Below, in pieces: positions 1 to 7,914 of a stretch of DNA of 64,000 bases (position 1 is the first letter of the stretch; the number at the start of each line of letters is the position of its first letter). Position numbers and translations under genes: made by a program. The stretch is from KK5 sp034043675 (GTDB taxonomy: Bacteria > Pseudomonadota > Gammaproteobacteria > Burkholderiales > Burkholderiaceae_C). The stretch spans positions 366,474 through 430,473 of the forward strand of contig NZ_JAXCLA010000009.1 in the NCBI RefSeq assembly GCF_034043675.1, read 5' to 3'. The notes beneath the pieces are model-generated. The model saw only the letters and a program-made list of their open reading frames with translations. It ran no database searches and was not told the origin of the DNA.

Positions 1-80
1 CAGCCCCCCCTCATGGGCAATCACGATACGTCGACGGAAGGCGCCCATGGAGATTTCACTTAGACATATTGATCGTAAAG

Positions 81-105
81 TGTACGATAGTGCTAAATGT
101 GTTCA
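81..105. promoter_or_regulatory. Dyad operator candidate, site 1 (TGTAC-N15-GTTCA)
   Basis: Seen: TGTAC at 81-85 and GTTCA at 101-105, separated by exactly 15 bases, 22 bases before the start of the SDR at 128. It matches 9 of 10 arm positions of the 25-bp dyad found at several other promoters of the window. The surrounding bases are AT-rich. The arm on the minus strand reads TATGAACACATTT, closely resembling the sites at 4924 and 52589. Inference: operator or activator site for the downstream gene. Confidence 0.6.
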
Positions 106-127
106 TATTTAATTTGCGAGGTCGGAG

Positions 128-928
128 ATGGCGCTGCTGCGTGACAAGGTCGCATTGATCACCGGGGCCGGCAACGGCATCGGCCGTGGCGTGGCCCGCC
201 GCTTCGCGCGCGAGGGCGCCCTGGTCGCCATCGCCGAGATCGACGAACGCACCGGCCCGGCCGTCGCCGCCGAATGCGTGGAGCTGGGCGCACGCGCGCT
301 GTTCGTGCGCACCGACGTGACCGACAAGGCCAGCATCGAGGCCGCCATCGCCACCACCGTCGAGGCCTTCGGCGGCCTGGACATCCTGGTCAATAACGCC
401 TTCGTGCCCACGCCCAACGTCAAGCTCGAGGACAAGACCGACGAAATGCTCGAGCGCACGCTGCGCTCCACCGTCTGGGCCAGTTGGTGGGCGATGAAGG
501 CGGCGCTGCCGCACATGCGCGCCCGCGGCGGCGGCAAGGTGGTCAACTTCTACTCGATCGACGTGGAGATGGGCGCCTGGCTGCATGGCGACTACAACAC
601 CGCCAAGGGCGGCATCCTCGGCCTGACGCGCAGCGCTGCCTCGGAGTGGGGGCGCTTCAACATCACCGTCAACGCGATCGCGCCGACGGCCATGGGCGCG
701 ACCTTCCACAAGCTCTGCGCCGAGAACCCGGGCTTCGCGGAGAAGTCGGCCGCGATGCGCCCGCTGGGCCGCTGCGGCGATCCCGAGGAGGACATCGGCC
801 CGGCCGTCGTCTTCCTGGCCAGCGACATGTCGCGCTACGTCACCGGCGAGTCCATCCATGTGGACGGCGGCCTGCACCTGCCCGGCTACAACTCGCGGCC
901 GGCCGACGTGCCGGTGCGCGAACGCTGA
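128..928 (+). CDS. SDR family NAD(P)-dependent oxidoreductase
   Basis: A classical short-chain dehydrogenase of 266 residues, a cytosolic Rossmann enzyme that interconverts alcohols and ketones. Visible motifs are the cofactor loop TGAGNGIG (residues 12-19), NNA (89-91), a candidate catalytic Ser143 and YNTAK with Tyr156 and Lys160. An acidic residue (Glu37) after the second strand suggests NAD rather than NADP. The ATG at 128 follows a purine-rich GAGGTCGGAG. It stands alone on the plus strand, convergent with the acyl-CoA ligase, and carries dyad site 1 in its promoter, linking it to the rest of the catabolic region. The substrate cannot be assigned. Confidence 0.93.
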   Translation: MALLRDKVALITGAGNGIGRGVARRFAREGALVAIAEIDERTGPAVAAECVELGARALFVRTDVTDKASIEAAIATTVEAFGGLDILVNNAFVPTPNVKLEDKTDEMLERTLRSTVWASWWAMKAALPHMRARGGGKVVNFYSIDVEMGAWLHGDYNTAKGGILGLTRSAASEWGRFNITVNAIAPTAMGATFHKLCAENPGFAEKSAAMRPLGRCGDPEEDIGPAVVFLASDMSRYVTGESIHVDGGLHLPGYNSRPADVPVRER

Positions 929-946
929 GCGCCGCAGAAAGAACAA

Positions 947-972
947 GGCCCGCCGTCTTGCGATGGCGGGCC
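947..972 (-). terminator. Intrinsic terminator of the acyl-CoA ligase gene
   Basis: GGCCCGCC at 947-954 pairs perfectly with GGCGGGCC at 965-972 around a 10-base loop. Read on the minus strand the hairpin is followed by the T-rich run TTGTTCTTTC, as expected for a rho-independent terminator after the ligase, whose stop is at 991. It may also stop plus-strand transcription from the SDR, although there is no T run on that side. Confidence 0.7.
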
Positions 973-990
973 CGCGGGGTCGAAAGCGCC

Positions 991-2655
991 TCAGCGCTTG
1001 GCGACCCTGATGTCGGTCTCTTCCAGATCCCAGGTGGCAGACGTCTTGCCTTCGTCACGCAGCAAATACTTCAGGACCCGGCCTTGCGGATTCTTCGGCA
1101 GCGAATCGCGAAACTCGATGTAGCGCGGCAGCGCGTAGTAGGGCACCGCGTCGGTGGACCAGCGGAACAGTTCCGCATGGGCCAGCGTGGCGCCGGCGTG
1201 CAGCACGGCGGTGACCTTGACATCGTCCTCTCCCTTGCTCGACGGCACCGCATGCACGGCTACCTCGGCGATCGCCGGGTGCGCGGCGAAGGCCGCCTCC
1301 ATCTCGAAGCTGGAGATGTTCTCGCCGCGGCGGCGCAGGTAGTCCTTCTTGCGGTCGACGAAGTAGAAGAAGCCCTGTTCGTCGAACTTGCCGATGTCGC
1401 CGGTGTGGAACCAGAGATTGCGCAGCAGCTTGACCGTGTCTTCCGGGCGGCGCCAGTAGCCCATGAACATGATGTCCGGGCGCAGCGGCCGCACGACGAT
1501 CTCGCCCGCCGTATTGGCCGGCAGCTCGCGGTCCAGTTCGTCGACGATGCGCACGTCGAAGTCGGCAATGCGCTTGCCCGAGGAGCCCGGCGCCGCGTAC
1601 TCGCCACCGGGCAGCGAGGTGACCACGCAGGCTTCGGTCAGGCCGTAGCCGTTGCCGCCGACCTGCTTCGCGCCGAAGCGCTCGCGCCAGATCTTCTTGG
1701 TTTCCTCGGTGAAGGGGTTGCCGCGCACCGTGTGGATCTGGCCGAAGCAGCGCCTGGCGGCGTCGCTGTCGGGCGCCTGCGCGAGCAGGCCGCCCATGCC
1801 GCCGAGGATGGAGGCGATGGTGGCGCCGGAGCGCTCGACCTCCGGCCAGAAGTTGGAGACCGAGAAGCGCGGCACGACGCACACCCGCGCGCCGACCAGG
1901 ATGTTGGAGATGATGCCCACGCACAGCGCGTTCATGTGGAACAGCGGCAGCGGCGTGATCGTCACGTCCTTCTCGGTGGCCGGGCCGGCGCGCAACTGCA
2001 GCCGCGCCAGGTTGCACATGAAGTTGTAGCTGAGCATGCAGCCCTTAGACGGGCCGGTCGTGCCCGAGGTGTAGACCAGGCAGGCCAGCTCGGCCGGATC
2101 GGGCTTGTCGGCGAAGGGGCTGGCATTGCCGCCGCGATGGGCATCCAGCGGCGCCACGCCGACGTGCAGGTCCGCCGGCAATCCCGCCTCACCACGGTGC
2201 AGGATCTGCTTCACCACGGGCGCGCCCGACACCACCGCGGCAATGCGCTCCAGATAGTCGGCTTCGCAGACGACCAGCGCCGCATCGGCGTCGGCGATCT
2301 GGTGGCGCAGGAACTCGCCGCGCAGCGCCGTGTTGATCGGCACGCTGACGGCGCGCAGCTTGTTCACCGCCAGCCAGACCACGACAGCATCGATGTTGTT
2401 GTCCAACATCGAGACCAGCGTCTGCCCCTGCCGCAGGCCCAGATCTTGCAAGGCGTGCGCCATGCAATTGGAGAGTCGATCAACTTCGGCGTATGTGTAC
2501 AGCTTCCCGGCGAAATCGAGCAGCACGCGGTCCGGGAAACGGGCCACGGCGCGGTCCAGCGCGGCGATCACCGTGTCGCGCTCGCCGAGGCTCCAGGTGT
2601 CGGGGCTGCCCATGCCGGTGAGCGAGTTTTCATTGCGAACAGCGGCATCAAGCAT
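991..2655 (-). CDS. AMP-forming acyl-CoA synthetase (ligase)
   Basis: A 554-residue member of the ANL superfamily that would activate a carboxylic acid to its CoA thioester through an acyl-adenylate. Motifs in order: the P-loop YTSGTTGPSKG (about residues 194-204), YGLTE, WFHTGDIG and the hinge region RRGENISSFE. The C-terminal lobe reads PKNPQGRVLKYLLR. The Gly-Lys usually holding the catalytic lysine is Gly-Arg here, with a Lys three residues later, a variant also found in some FadD-like ligases. It resembles CaiC/FadD-type ligases for medium or ring-bearing acids. It is a single-gene unit with its own terminator, divergent from the TetR gene at 2820. It is the only CoA ligase in the window, so it is the likely entry point to the CoA pathways. 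Confidence 0.93.
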   Translation of the reverse strand: MLDAAVRNENSLTGMGSPDTWSLGERDTVIAALDRAVARFPDRVLLDFAGKLYTYAEVDRLSNCMAHALQDLGLRQGQTLVSMLDNNIDAVVVWLAVNKLRAVSVPINTALRGEFLRHQIADADAALVVCEADYLERIAAVVSGAPVVKQILHRGEAGLPADLHVGVAPLDAHRGGNASPFADKPDPAELACLVYTSGTTGPSKGCMLSYNFMCNLARLQLRAGPATEKDVTITPLPLFHMNALCVGIISNILVGARVCVVPRFSVSNFWPEVERSGATIASILGGMGGLLAQAPDSDAARRCFGQIHTVRGNPFTEETKKIWRERFGAKQVGGNGYGLTEACVVTSLPGGEYAAPGSSGKRIADFDVRIVDELDRELPANTAGEIVVRPLRPDIMFMGYWRRPEDTVKLLRNLWFHTGDIGKFDEQGFFYFVDRKKDYLRRRGENISSFEMEAAFAAHPAIAEVAVHAVPSSKGEDDVKVTAVLHAGATLAHAELFRWSTDAVPYYALPRYIEFRDSLPKNPQGRVLKYLLRDEGKTSATWDLEETDIRVAKR

Positions 2656-2819
2656 GGAAGTCCCCGTTTCTATCTATTCCAATACAAGAATCAAATTCTA
2701 AATGCAGGAGTCACGCACCCCACGCGTGTTTACCCTGAAAGACCTAGGACGCATTCACAAATACGTGTCTAAAAACCAAGTACTTGATCGACAATTTAGA
2801 ACCTCAACGAGGACCGAAT
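2656..2819. promoter_or_regulatory. Divergent promoter region with two short palindromes
   Basis: This 164-base AT-rich interval separates the ligase (minus) from the TetR gene (plus). It contains the perfect palindromes CACGCGTG (2721-2728) and CAAGTACTTG (2777-2786). The second lies 33 bases upstream of the TetR start and is a plausible autoregulatory operator, but this is inference. The TGAAC-N15-GTTCA dyad was not found here. Confidence 0.4.
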
Positions 2820-3683
2820 ATGGGACGAGAGAAAGAGCAGTCAGCGACGCAAGTGATTGATGCCATCGGCAAGGCGGGGGGGCGGCGTAGTGCGGCGCTT
2901 TCGGCTGTCACGCAGCCGACGCAGCGCGCGGCCACTGCCAAGGCCACGACAAAAGCAGCGAAAGTGCCCAAGCCTGCAACGACGAAGGCGGCGACTGTCA
3001 AGCCACCCGCGAAGCCGGCCGTCGCGCCGGTGCCGCCGGCCGCTGCGCCCGCCGCCGTGGCCGCAGCGCCGGCCGCCGCACCGGTGCGCCGCAAGCGCCG
3101 CAACAAGCGCTCCGAGGAGACGATCGAGACCATCCTGGTCGCCACCGAGCAGATCGTGCTGGAGTCCGGCGCCAGCCGCATCTCCATCCTGGATGTGTGC
3201 AAACTTGCCAATGTCTCGCGCGGCACCTTCTATCGCTACTTCTCCTCGCAGGATGACCTGCTGGATGCCTTTTCCCGCCACAAGCGTGATGGCTTCCACC
3301 GATCGCTGCAGCAGGCCGTCGAGCCCTTCGCCGACCCGGACGAGCGCTTCGACGCCTTGCTGGCCTATCTGGAGCGCTACCTGGAACACGGCAATGCGCG
3401 GCGCCTGCTGCTGGTGGCGCCGGACTATGCGCTGAGCTTCTTCAAGCGCATCTTCCACGATGCGGTCGTGCGCTTCGAGGACGTGCTGCGGCCGGTCTTC
3501 GACGCCTGGGACGACCGCCTGGGCGCCCGCATCGACCGTGAACTGGTCTGCGAGATGCTGATCCGCTACGTGCTCAGCGAGCAACTGGTCTCCGGCTCGA
3601 CCGAGCGCCACAGCCTGCCCCGCCGCGTCACCCGCATGATCACGACGATCATGGGTGCCGGCGTGGTCCGCACCCGCCGCTGA
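2820..3683 (+). CDS. TetR-type regulator with a basic Ala/Pro/Lys-rich N-terminal tail
   Basis: A 287-residue DNA-binding repressor. Residues about 100-150 form the TetR helix-turn-helix (ISILDVCKLANVSRGTFYRYF); the rest is the all-helical ligand/dimer domain. TetR proteins are usually about 200 residues. The excess is an N-terminal extension of roughly 98 residues rich in Ala, Lys, Pro and Thr (TKAAKVPKPATTKAATVKP and similar), ending in RRKRRNKR. This composition resembles histone H1-like and AlgP-like tails that bind DNA non-specifically. The ATG at 2820 is preferred over an in-frame TTG at 2784. The SDR at 3697 follows 13 bases after the stop and is probably co-transcribed. It may control the divergent ligase. 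Confidence 0.88.
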   Translation: MGREKEQSATQVIDAIGKAGGRRSAALSAVTQPTQRAATAKATTKAAKVPKPATTKAATVKPPAKPAVAPVPPAAAPAAVAAAPAAAPVRRKRRNKRSEETIETILVATEQIVLESGASRISILDVCKLANVSRGTFYRYFSSQDDLLDAFSRHKRDGFHRSLQQAVEPFADPDERFDALLAYLERYLEHGNARRLLLVAPDYALSFFKRIFHDAVVRFEDVLRPVFDAWDDRLGARIDRELVCEMLIRYVLSEQLVSGSTERHSLPRRVTRMITTIMGAGVVRTRR

Positions 3684-3696
3684 GGAAGGGCGCCTG

Positions 3697-4476
3697 ATGG
3701 ACCTCGGATTGCTCGGGCGCCGGGCGCTCGTATGCGCGTCCTCGCGCGGGCTGGGACTGGCCTGTGCCTCGGCCCTGGCGCGCGAAGGTTGCGAGGTCAT
3801 CCTCAATGGCCGCGATGCGGGCCGGCTCAAGGCTGCTGCCGACGAGATCGAGCGCCTGCATGGCCGGCGCCCGACGCTGGCCGTGGCCGACCTGAACGCC
3901 GCTTCGGGCCGCGCAGCGCTGCTGGAGATCGCCGCCGGCCCGGACATCCTGGTGAACAACAACGCCGGCCCGCCGCCGGGCAAGCTCGGCGACTGGGACC
4001 ACGCGACGTGGCTGGGGGCGCTGGAAGCCAATATGCTGGCGCCGATCGAACTGATCACGGCGGTGGTGGGCGGCATGCGCGAGCGCCGCTTCGGGCGCAT
4101 CGTCAACATCACCTCGGCCGTGGTGAAGTCACCGCGCCTTGGCCTGAGCCTGTCGACTACCGCCCGCACCGCGCTCACCGCCTTCTGCAAGGGCCTGCAG
4201 CGCGAGGTCGTGGCTGACAACGTCACTATCAACAATCTGCTGCCGCAGCACATCGACACGGGCCGTCAGCAGGAGATGGCTCAGCGCATGATGCGCGACC
4301 GCGGCATCAGCGTCGAGGAGGCGCGCGCCCAGCAAGCCCGCATGGTCAGGGCGGGCCGGCTGGGTCGCCCCGAGGAGCTGGCCGATGCCTGCGCTTTCCT
4401 CTGCTCGGCTCAGGCCTCGTTCATCTCCGGCCAGAACCTGCAGGTCGACGGCGGCTCTTACGACGGCCTCATCTGA
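3697..4476 (+). CDS. SDR-like protein with degenerate catalytic residues
   Basis: A 259-residue Rossmann protein of the short-chain dehydrogenase superfamily, most similar by pattern to the BKR-like subgroup that lacks a perfect catalytic tetrad. The cofactor loop reads CASSRGLG rather than TGxxxGxG, and the YxxxK motif is replaced by Ser153-TTA-Arg157. A Ser equivalent to the catalytic Ser remains in ITSAVV. Members of this subgroup are often found in catabolic operons, but their chemistry is poorly defined. The ATG at 3697 is chosen because it lies 13 bases after the TetR stop and begins the conserved fold. The gene overlaps the convergent VOC gene tail to tail by 19 bases. Confidence 0.88.
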   Translation: MDLGLLGRRALVCASSRGLGLACASALAREGCEVILNGRDAGRLKAAADEIERLHGRRPTLAVADLNAASGRAALLEIAAGPDILVNNNAGPPPGKLGDWDHATWLGALEANMLAPIELITAVVGGMRERRFGRIVNITSAVVKSPRLGLSLSTTARTALTAFCKGLQREVVADNVTINNLLPQHIDTGRQQEMAQRMMRDRGISVEEARAQQARMVRAGRLGRPEELADACAFLCSAQASFISGQNLQVDGGSYDGLI

Positions 4477-4886
4477 CCCGATTCGGCTGAAACGCGCAGC
4501 GCGGCCGGGATGACCTGCGCCGCGTCGAAGTCGATCTCCACCTCCGCGCCATTGGGGTCAAGGAAGAATACCTGCCAAGTGCTATGCGGCCGCGGCAGGC
4601 GCACCAGCCGGTAGGCGATGCCGGCCTCCTGCAACAGTTCCAGCGTGGACACAGCATCGCCTCCCATGAAGGCCATGTGGTCCAGTGCGCCGCGCCGCGG
4701 CGTCGGCATCTGCCGCACTTCGATCACGTGCAGCACGGGATGCCCGCCCACATAGAGCCACAGGCCGCCGATGCCGAAATCCGGCCGCGGCCCCACTGTC
4801 AGCCCCAGTCTTTCATAGAACACACGCGTCTCCTCCAGCCGGTCGGTAACGACGGTGAAGTGGTCCATCCGTTGTATCGCACCCAT
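4458..4886 (-). CDS. VOC (glyoxalase/bleomycin-resistance fold) family protein
   Basis: A 142-residue single-module vicinal oxygen chelate protein. Its metal-ligand pattern is visible: His in RMDHFTVV, His in GALDHMAF and Glu in AEVEIDFD. Such proteins act as lyases, isomerases or dioxygenases on enolisable or catecholic substrates. The specific reaction is unknown. The ATG at 4886 has GGGAG at a normal distance; another ATG two codons upstream (4892) is too close to that site. It is divergent from the 15-gene operon starting at 5051, with a half-conserved dyad in the shared promoter region. Confidence 0.85.
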   Translation of the reverse strand: MGAIQRMDHFTVVTDRLEETRVFYERLGLTVGPRPDFGIGGLWLYVGGHPVLHVIEVRQMPTPRRGALDHMAFMGGDAVSTLELLQEAGIAYRLVRLPRPHSTWQVFFLDPNGAEVEIDFDAAQVIPAALRVSAESGQMRPS

Positions 4887-4923
4887 CTGCATGCTCCCGC
4901 TTGCCTACTGGAAATTCATTAGT

Positions 4924-4948
4924 TGAACACATTTGCTTAATATGCCTA
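4924..4948. promoter_or_regulatory. Dyad half-site upstream of the VOC gene (TGAAC-N15-GCCTA)
   Basis: TGAAC at 4924-4928 is followed by ACATTT, so TGAACACATTT is shared with the minus-strand arm of site 1 (81-105). The partner arm 15 bases away (GCCTA, 4944-4948) is poorly conserved, giving 7 of 10 arm positions. It lies 38 bases upstream of the VOC start and 102 bases upstream of the amidohydrolase. Inference: weak or half operator of the same regulator. Confidence 0.35.
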
Positions 4949-5050
4949 ATATTGGCATGATGCACGACATCCCACCGCGACCCTGCGGGCCACGCGGGCT
5001 GGCGACCCGGACAAATTCCTGACGAACATTCATTCATCGAGGTTCACCCC

Positions 5051-6133
5051 ATGCTGATCGATCTGCACGCTCATGCCCCGCATCCCGACTACTACAACCA
5101 GCATCCGCACTGGGGCCCGTTCTTCGAGCAGCACCAGGACGGCGACATCAAGCTGCGTGTCGGCGACTGGATTCTTGGCCTCGGCTCGCCGGAGCGCAAA
5201 GCGGCCGTCCGCTCAGGCAACGGCCCCAAGCTGGAGACCTACCTCGCCCGCTGGGCCGATCCCAAGACCCGCCTGGCCGGCATGGACGCCGCGGGCCAAA
5301 ACGCGCAGGTCGTGTCGGTGCCTTCGCACTGCTACATGTACTGGGCCGAGCCGGAGTTCTCGGTGCCCTTCGCCAGCAAGGTCAACGACACGCTGGCCAA
5401 CTACTGCGGCCAGGCGCCGGACCGCCTGATGGCCTGGGCCCATGCGCCGCTGAACGTGCCCGAGGAGGCCGCCAAGGAAATCCGCCGCGCCTGCACGCAC
5501 CTCGGCGCGAAGGGCCTGGTGGCCGGCGGCGCCAACTTCGGCGGACTGGAATTCGACTCCCCGGAGATGGATCCGGTCTGGCGTGCGCTGTGTGACCTGG
5601 ACCTGCCGATGTTCGTGCATGGATATAACCAGTCGGTGACTTGGGGCAAGAAGGCCAACGACGACCGCTACGAGACCACGGCCATCGTCGGCATGAACTA
5701 CGACGAGACCCGCTGCTTCTGGTACATGGTCAACGGCGGCGTGTTCGACCGCTTCCCCGACCTCAAGGTTTACATCACCCACGGCGGCGGCTATGTGCCC
5801 TACCAGCTCGGCCGCATGGCGCAGTGCAATCCGAACCTCGACGTCTCCTACAACAAGAAGCCGGTCGCCGAGTACCTGAAGAACTTCTACTTCGACGTCG
5901 AGCTGCATGAGCTGCCGATGCGCCAAGCGCTGATCGACATTCTCGGCGCCGATCGCGTCCTGTACGGCAGCAATTTCGGCGGCAGCGATGCCGTGCGCCA
6001 TGACCTGACTGACGGCCTGCGCCTGTCCGACGAGGATTTGCAGAAGATCCGCTGGAAGAACGCCTGCGAGCTGCTGCACCTCGACCCGGCCAAGCTGGGC
6101 AGCCCGGCGCCCAAGCAGGTGGCCGCAGTATGA
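5051..6133 (+). CDS. Amidohydrolase 2 / ACMSD-type metal-dependent hydrolase or decarboxylase
   Basis: A 360-residue TIM-barrel protein of the ACMSD-like amidohydrolase family, which includes decarboxylases and C-C or C-O hydrolases of ring-fission acids. The N-terminal metal motif is His6-Ala-His8 (LIDLHAHAPH). Further likely ligands are His in MFVHGYN and in YITHGGGY, and an Asp in LYGSNFGGSD. It is the first gene of a 15-gene plus-strand operon with GAGG before the ATG. The next gene overlaps by four bases. The context (FAH hydrolase, beta-oxidation genes) suggests action on a CoA- or acid-linked degradation intermediate. Hydrolase versus decarboxylase cannot be settled here. Confidence 0.9.
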   Translation: MLIDLHAHAPHPDYYNQHPHWGPFFEQHQDGDIKLRVGDWILGLGSPERKAAVRSGNGPKLETYLARWADPKTRLAGMDAAGQNAQVVSVPSHCYMYWAEPEFSVPFASKVNDTLANYCGQAPDRLMAWAHAPLNVPEEAAKEIRRACTHLGAKGLVAGGANFGGLEFDSPEMDPVWRALCDLDLPMFVHGYNQSVTWGKKANDDRYETTAIVGMNYDETRCFWYMVNGGVFDRFPDLKVYITHGGGYVPYQLGRMAQCNPNLDVSYNKKPVAEYLKNFYFDVELHELPMRQALIDILGADRVLYGSNFGGSDAVRHDLTDGLRLSDEDLQKIRWKNACELLHLDPAKLGSPAPKQVAAV

Positions 6134-6981
6134 AGATCGCGCGCTGCACCACCGGAGGGCCGGCCTTCTGGGGCCTGGTCGATGTCCCGGCGCAGACGGT
6201 CACCCCGATCAAGGGCGCATTTGCCGGCTGGGCGCCGCGGCTGACCCGCGGCGAGGCCGGCGCGATCGAGACCACCGGCGGCCCGCTGTCGCTGGCGGCG
6301 GTGCGACTGCTGCCGCCGATCGAGAAGGGCAACCGCGTTGTTGTCGCCGGCGCCAACTACGCCAAGCACCTGGCCACCGACTTCGGCCTGGTCAAGCCGC
6401 ACGGCCAGCCGATCGCCTTCCTGAAAGCCTTCGGCGCGCTGATCGGCGCGCGCGACGAGATGCGCTATCCGCCGCTCACCGATGAGCTGGACCACGAGGT
6501 GGAACTGGTGGCCGTGATCGGTGCCCAGAGCGTTGACCGTGACGATCCGCTGTCCAGCGTGCTCGGTTACACGGTCGGCAACGACGTCAGCGCGCGCGAC
6601 CTGCAGCGCAGCGGTCCCCCCGGCGTCGGCATGGACCTGTTCGCTGCCAAGAGCCAGGATCGCTCGACCGGCCTGGGCCCCTGGATCGTCACCCGTGACG
6701 AGTTCCCGGAGGGTTCGCCCAAGCGCCGGCTGACGCTCAAGGTCAACGGCGAGACGCGCCAGGACGGCAACACCACCGAGATGACCTGGGACGTGGGCTT
6801 CCTCGTGCGCTTCGTCGACGAACGCTCCACCTTCGAATGCGGGGACGTAATGTTCACCGGCTCGCCGGCCGGCACCGCCCAAGGCTCAGGCCTGTTCCTG
6901 AAGCCGGGCGATGTCGTGGAGGCCGAGGTCGAAGGCATCGGCATCCTCAGGAACACCGTGGGCCCGAAGCTGGCTCGCTAA
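6130..6981 (+). CDS. Fumarylacetoacetate hydrolase (FAH) family protein
   Basis: A 283-residue FAH-fold enzyme. The family contains hydrolases that split beta-diketones and decarboxylases or hydratases of meta-cleavage products. The acidic metal-binding signature is visible in TDELDHEVELVAVIG, followed by GYTVGNDVSARDLQ with the conserved Asp. The C-terminal GDVMFTGSPAGT is also typical. The ATG overlaps the previous stop by four bases, so it is probably translationally coupled to the amidohydrolase. Both may work in sequence on a ring-opened product. Confidence 0.92.
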   Translation: MKIARCTTGGPAFWGLVDVPAQTVTPIKGAFAGWAPRLTRGEAGAIETTGGPLSLAAVRLLPPIEKGNRVVVAGANYAKHLATDFGLVKPHGQPIAFLKAFGALIGARDEMRYPPLTDELDHEVELVAVIGAQSVDRDDPLSSVLGYTVGNDVSARDLQRSGPPGVGMDLFAAKSQDRSTGLGPWIVTRDEFPEGSPKRRLTLKVNGETRQDGNTTEMTWDVGFLVRFVDERSTFECGDVMFTGSPAGTAQGSGLFLKPGDVVEAEVEGIGILRNTVGPKLAR

Positions 6982-7003
6982 AACAACGACAAAGGCCACG
7001 ACC

Positions 7004-7906
7004 ATGGCAGACCTAACAGACAAGATCATCGTCGTCGGCGCCGGGCTGATGGGCACCGGCATCGCCCACGCCTTCGCCAGCTCTGGATTCCCGACCGTGC
7101 TGGTCGACACCAACGGCGAGGCACTCAACAAGTCCCGCCAGCAGATCGAGAAGATCCTGGACGACGGCGTCAAGCTCGGCAAGGTGCAGCCCGAGGCGGC
7201 CGCAGCGGCCAAGGCGCGGCTGACGATCTCCACCGATCTGGTATCGGCGGCCGGCGGCGCCGTGCTGCTCTTGGAGACCGTCTCCGAGAGGCTGGACATC
7301 AAGAAGGCCGTGATCACCGCCGCCGCGCCCGTGCTGGCCGCCAACGCCGTCATCGCCACCAACACCTCGGCGCTGAGCGTCACCGAGATCGCTACCGCGG
7401 TGGCGGCCCCGGAGCGAGTCGTGGGCATGCACTTCTTCAACCCGGTTCACAAGATGAAGCTGGTGGAACTGGTGCGTGGCCTGGCCACCGACGACGAGAC
7501 TGTCGCCCGGACCCGCGACTGGTCGGACGCCATCGGCAAGACCAGCATCGTCGTCAACGAATCGCCGGGGCTGACCACCAGCCGGATGTCCGCGCTGCTC
7601 GGCAACGAGGCGATGTGGATGCTGCAGGAAGGCACGGCCACCGCCGAGGACATCGACACCGCGCTGCGCCTGGGCTTCAACCATCCGATGGGCCCGCTGG
7701 AACTGGGCGACCTGACCGGCTGGGACACGCGCCTGTCGGTGCTGCGTTACCTGCATTCGACGTTGGGCGACAAGTTTCGCCCCTGCCCGCTGATCATCAA
7801 GATGGTGGCCGCAGGCCGTCTGGGCCGCAAGACCGGCCACGGCGTCTACAAGTACGAAGGCGGCCAGCGCGTGCCGGCCTCGGGCCTGAAGGCCAGCGCA
7901 CTCTGA
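7004..7906 (+). CDS. 3-hydroxyacyl-CoA dehydrogenase
   Basis: A 300-residue NAD-dependent L-3-hydroxyacyl-CoA dehydrogenase that oxidises 3-hydroxyacyl-CoA to 3-ketoacyl-CoA in beta-oxidation. The N-terminal dinucleotide loop is VVGAGLMGTGIA (residues 10-21). The catalytic His region reads GMHFFNPVHKMKLVELV, with the conserved Glu nearby. The C-terminal dimer domain ends with LGRKTGHGVYKY. The length is that of stand-alone enzymes, not the FadB fusion. An in-frame start at 6911 would overlap the FAH gene; the ATG at 7004 begins the conserved fold. The thiolase follows eight bases after its stop. Confidence 0.95.
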   Translation: MADLTDKIIVVGAGLMGTGIAHAFASSGFPTVLVDTNGEALNKSRQQIEKILDDGVKLGKVQPEAAAAAKARLTISTDLVSAAGGAVLLLETVSERLDIKKAVITAAAPVLAANAVIATNTSALSVTEIATAVAAPERVVGMHFFNPVHKMKLVELVRGLATDDETVARTRDWSDAIGKTSIVVNESPGLTTSRMSALLGNEAMWMLQEGTATAEDIDTALRLGFNHPMGPLELGDLTGWDTRLSVLRYLHSTLGDKFRPCPLIIKMVAAGRLGRKTGHGVYKYEGGQRVPASGLKASAL

Positions 7907-7914
7907 GGACACCC

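Noticed and set aside
484..2772. 762-codon plus-strand frame across the first SDR and the acyl-CoA ligase
   Set aside because: It runs in the wrong frame of one gene and antisense to the other. The real genes have complete family motifs and this frame has none.
5023..5046. CGAAC and GTTCA just before the amidohydrolase at 5051, resembling the shared dyad
   Set aside because: The spacer is 14 rather than 15 bases and one arm is imperfect, and it overlaps the ribosome-binding region. It was not counted as a site.
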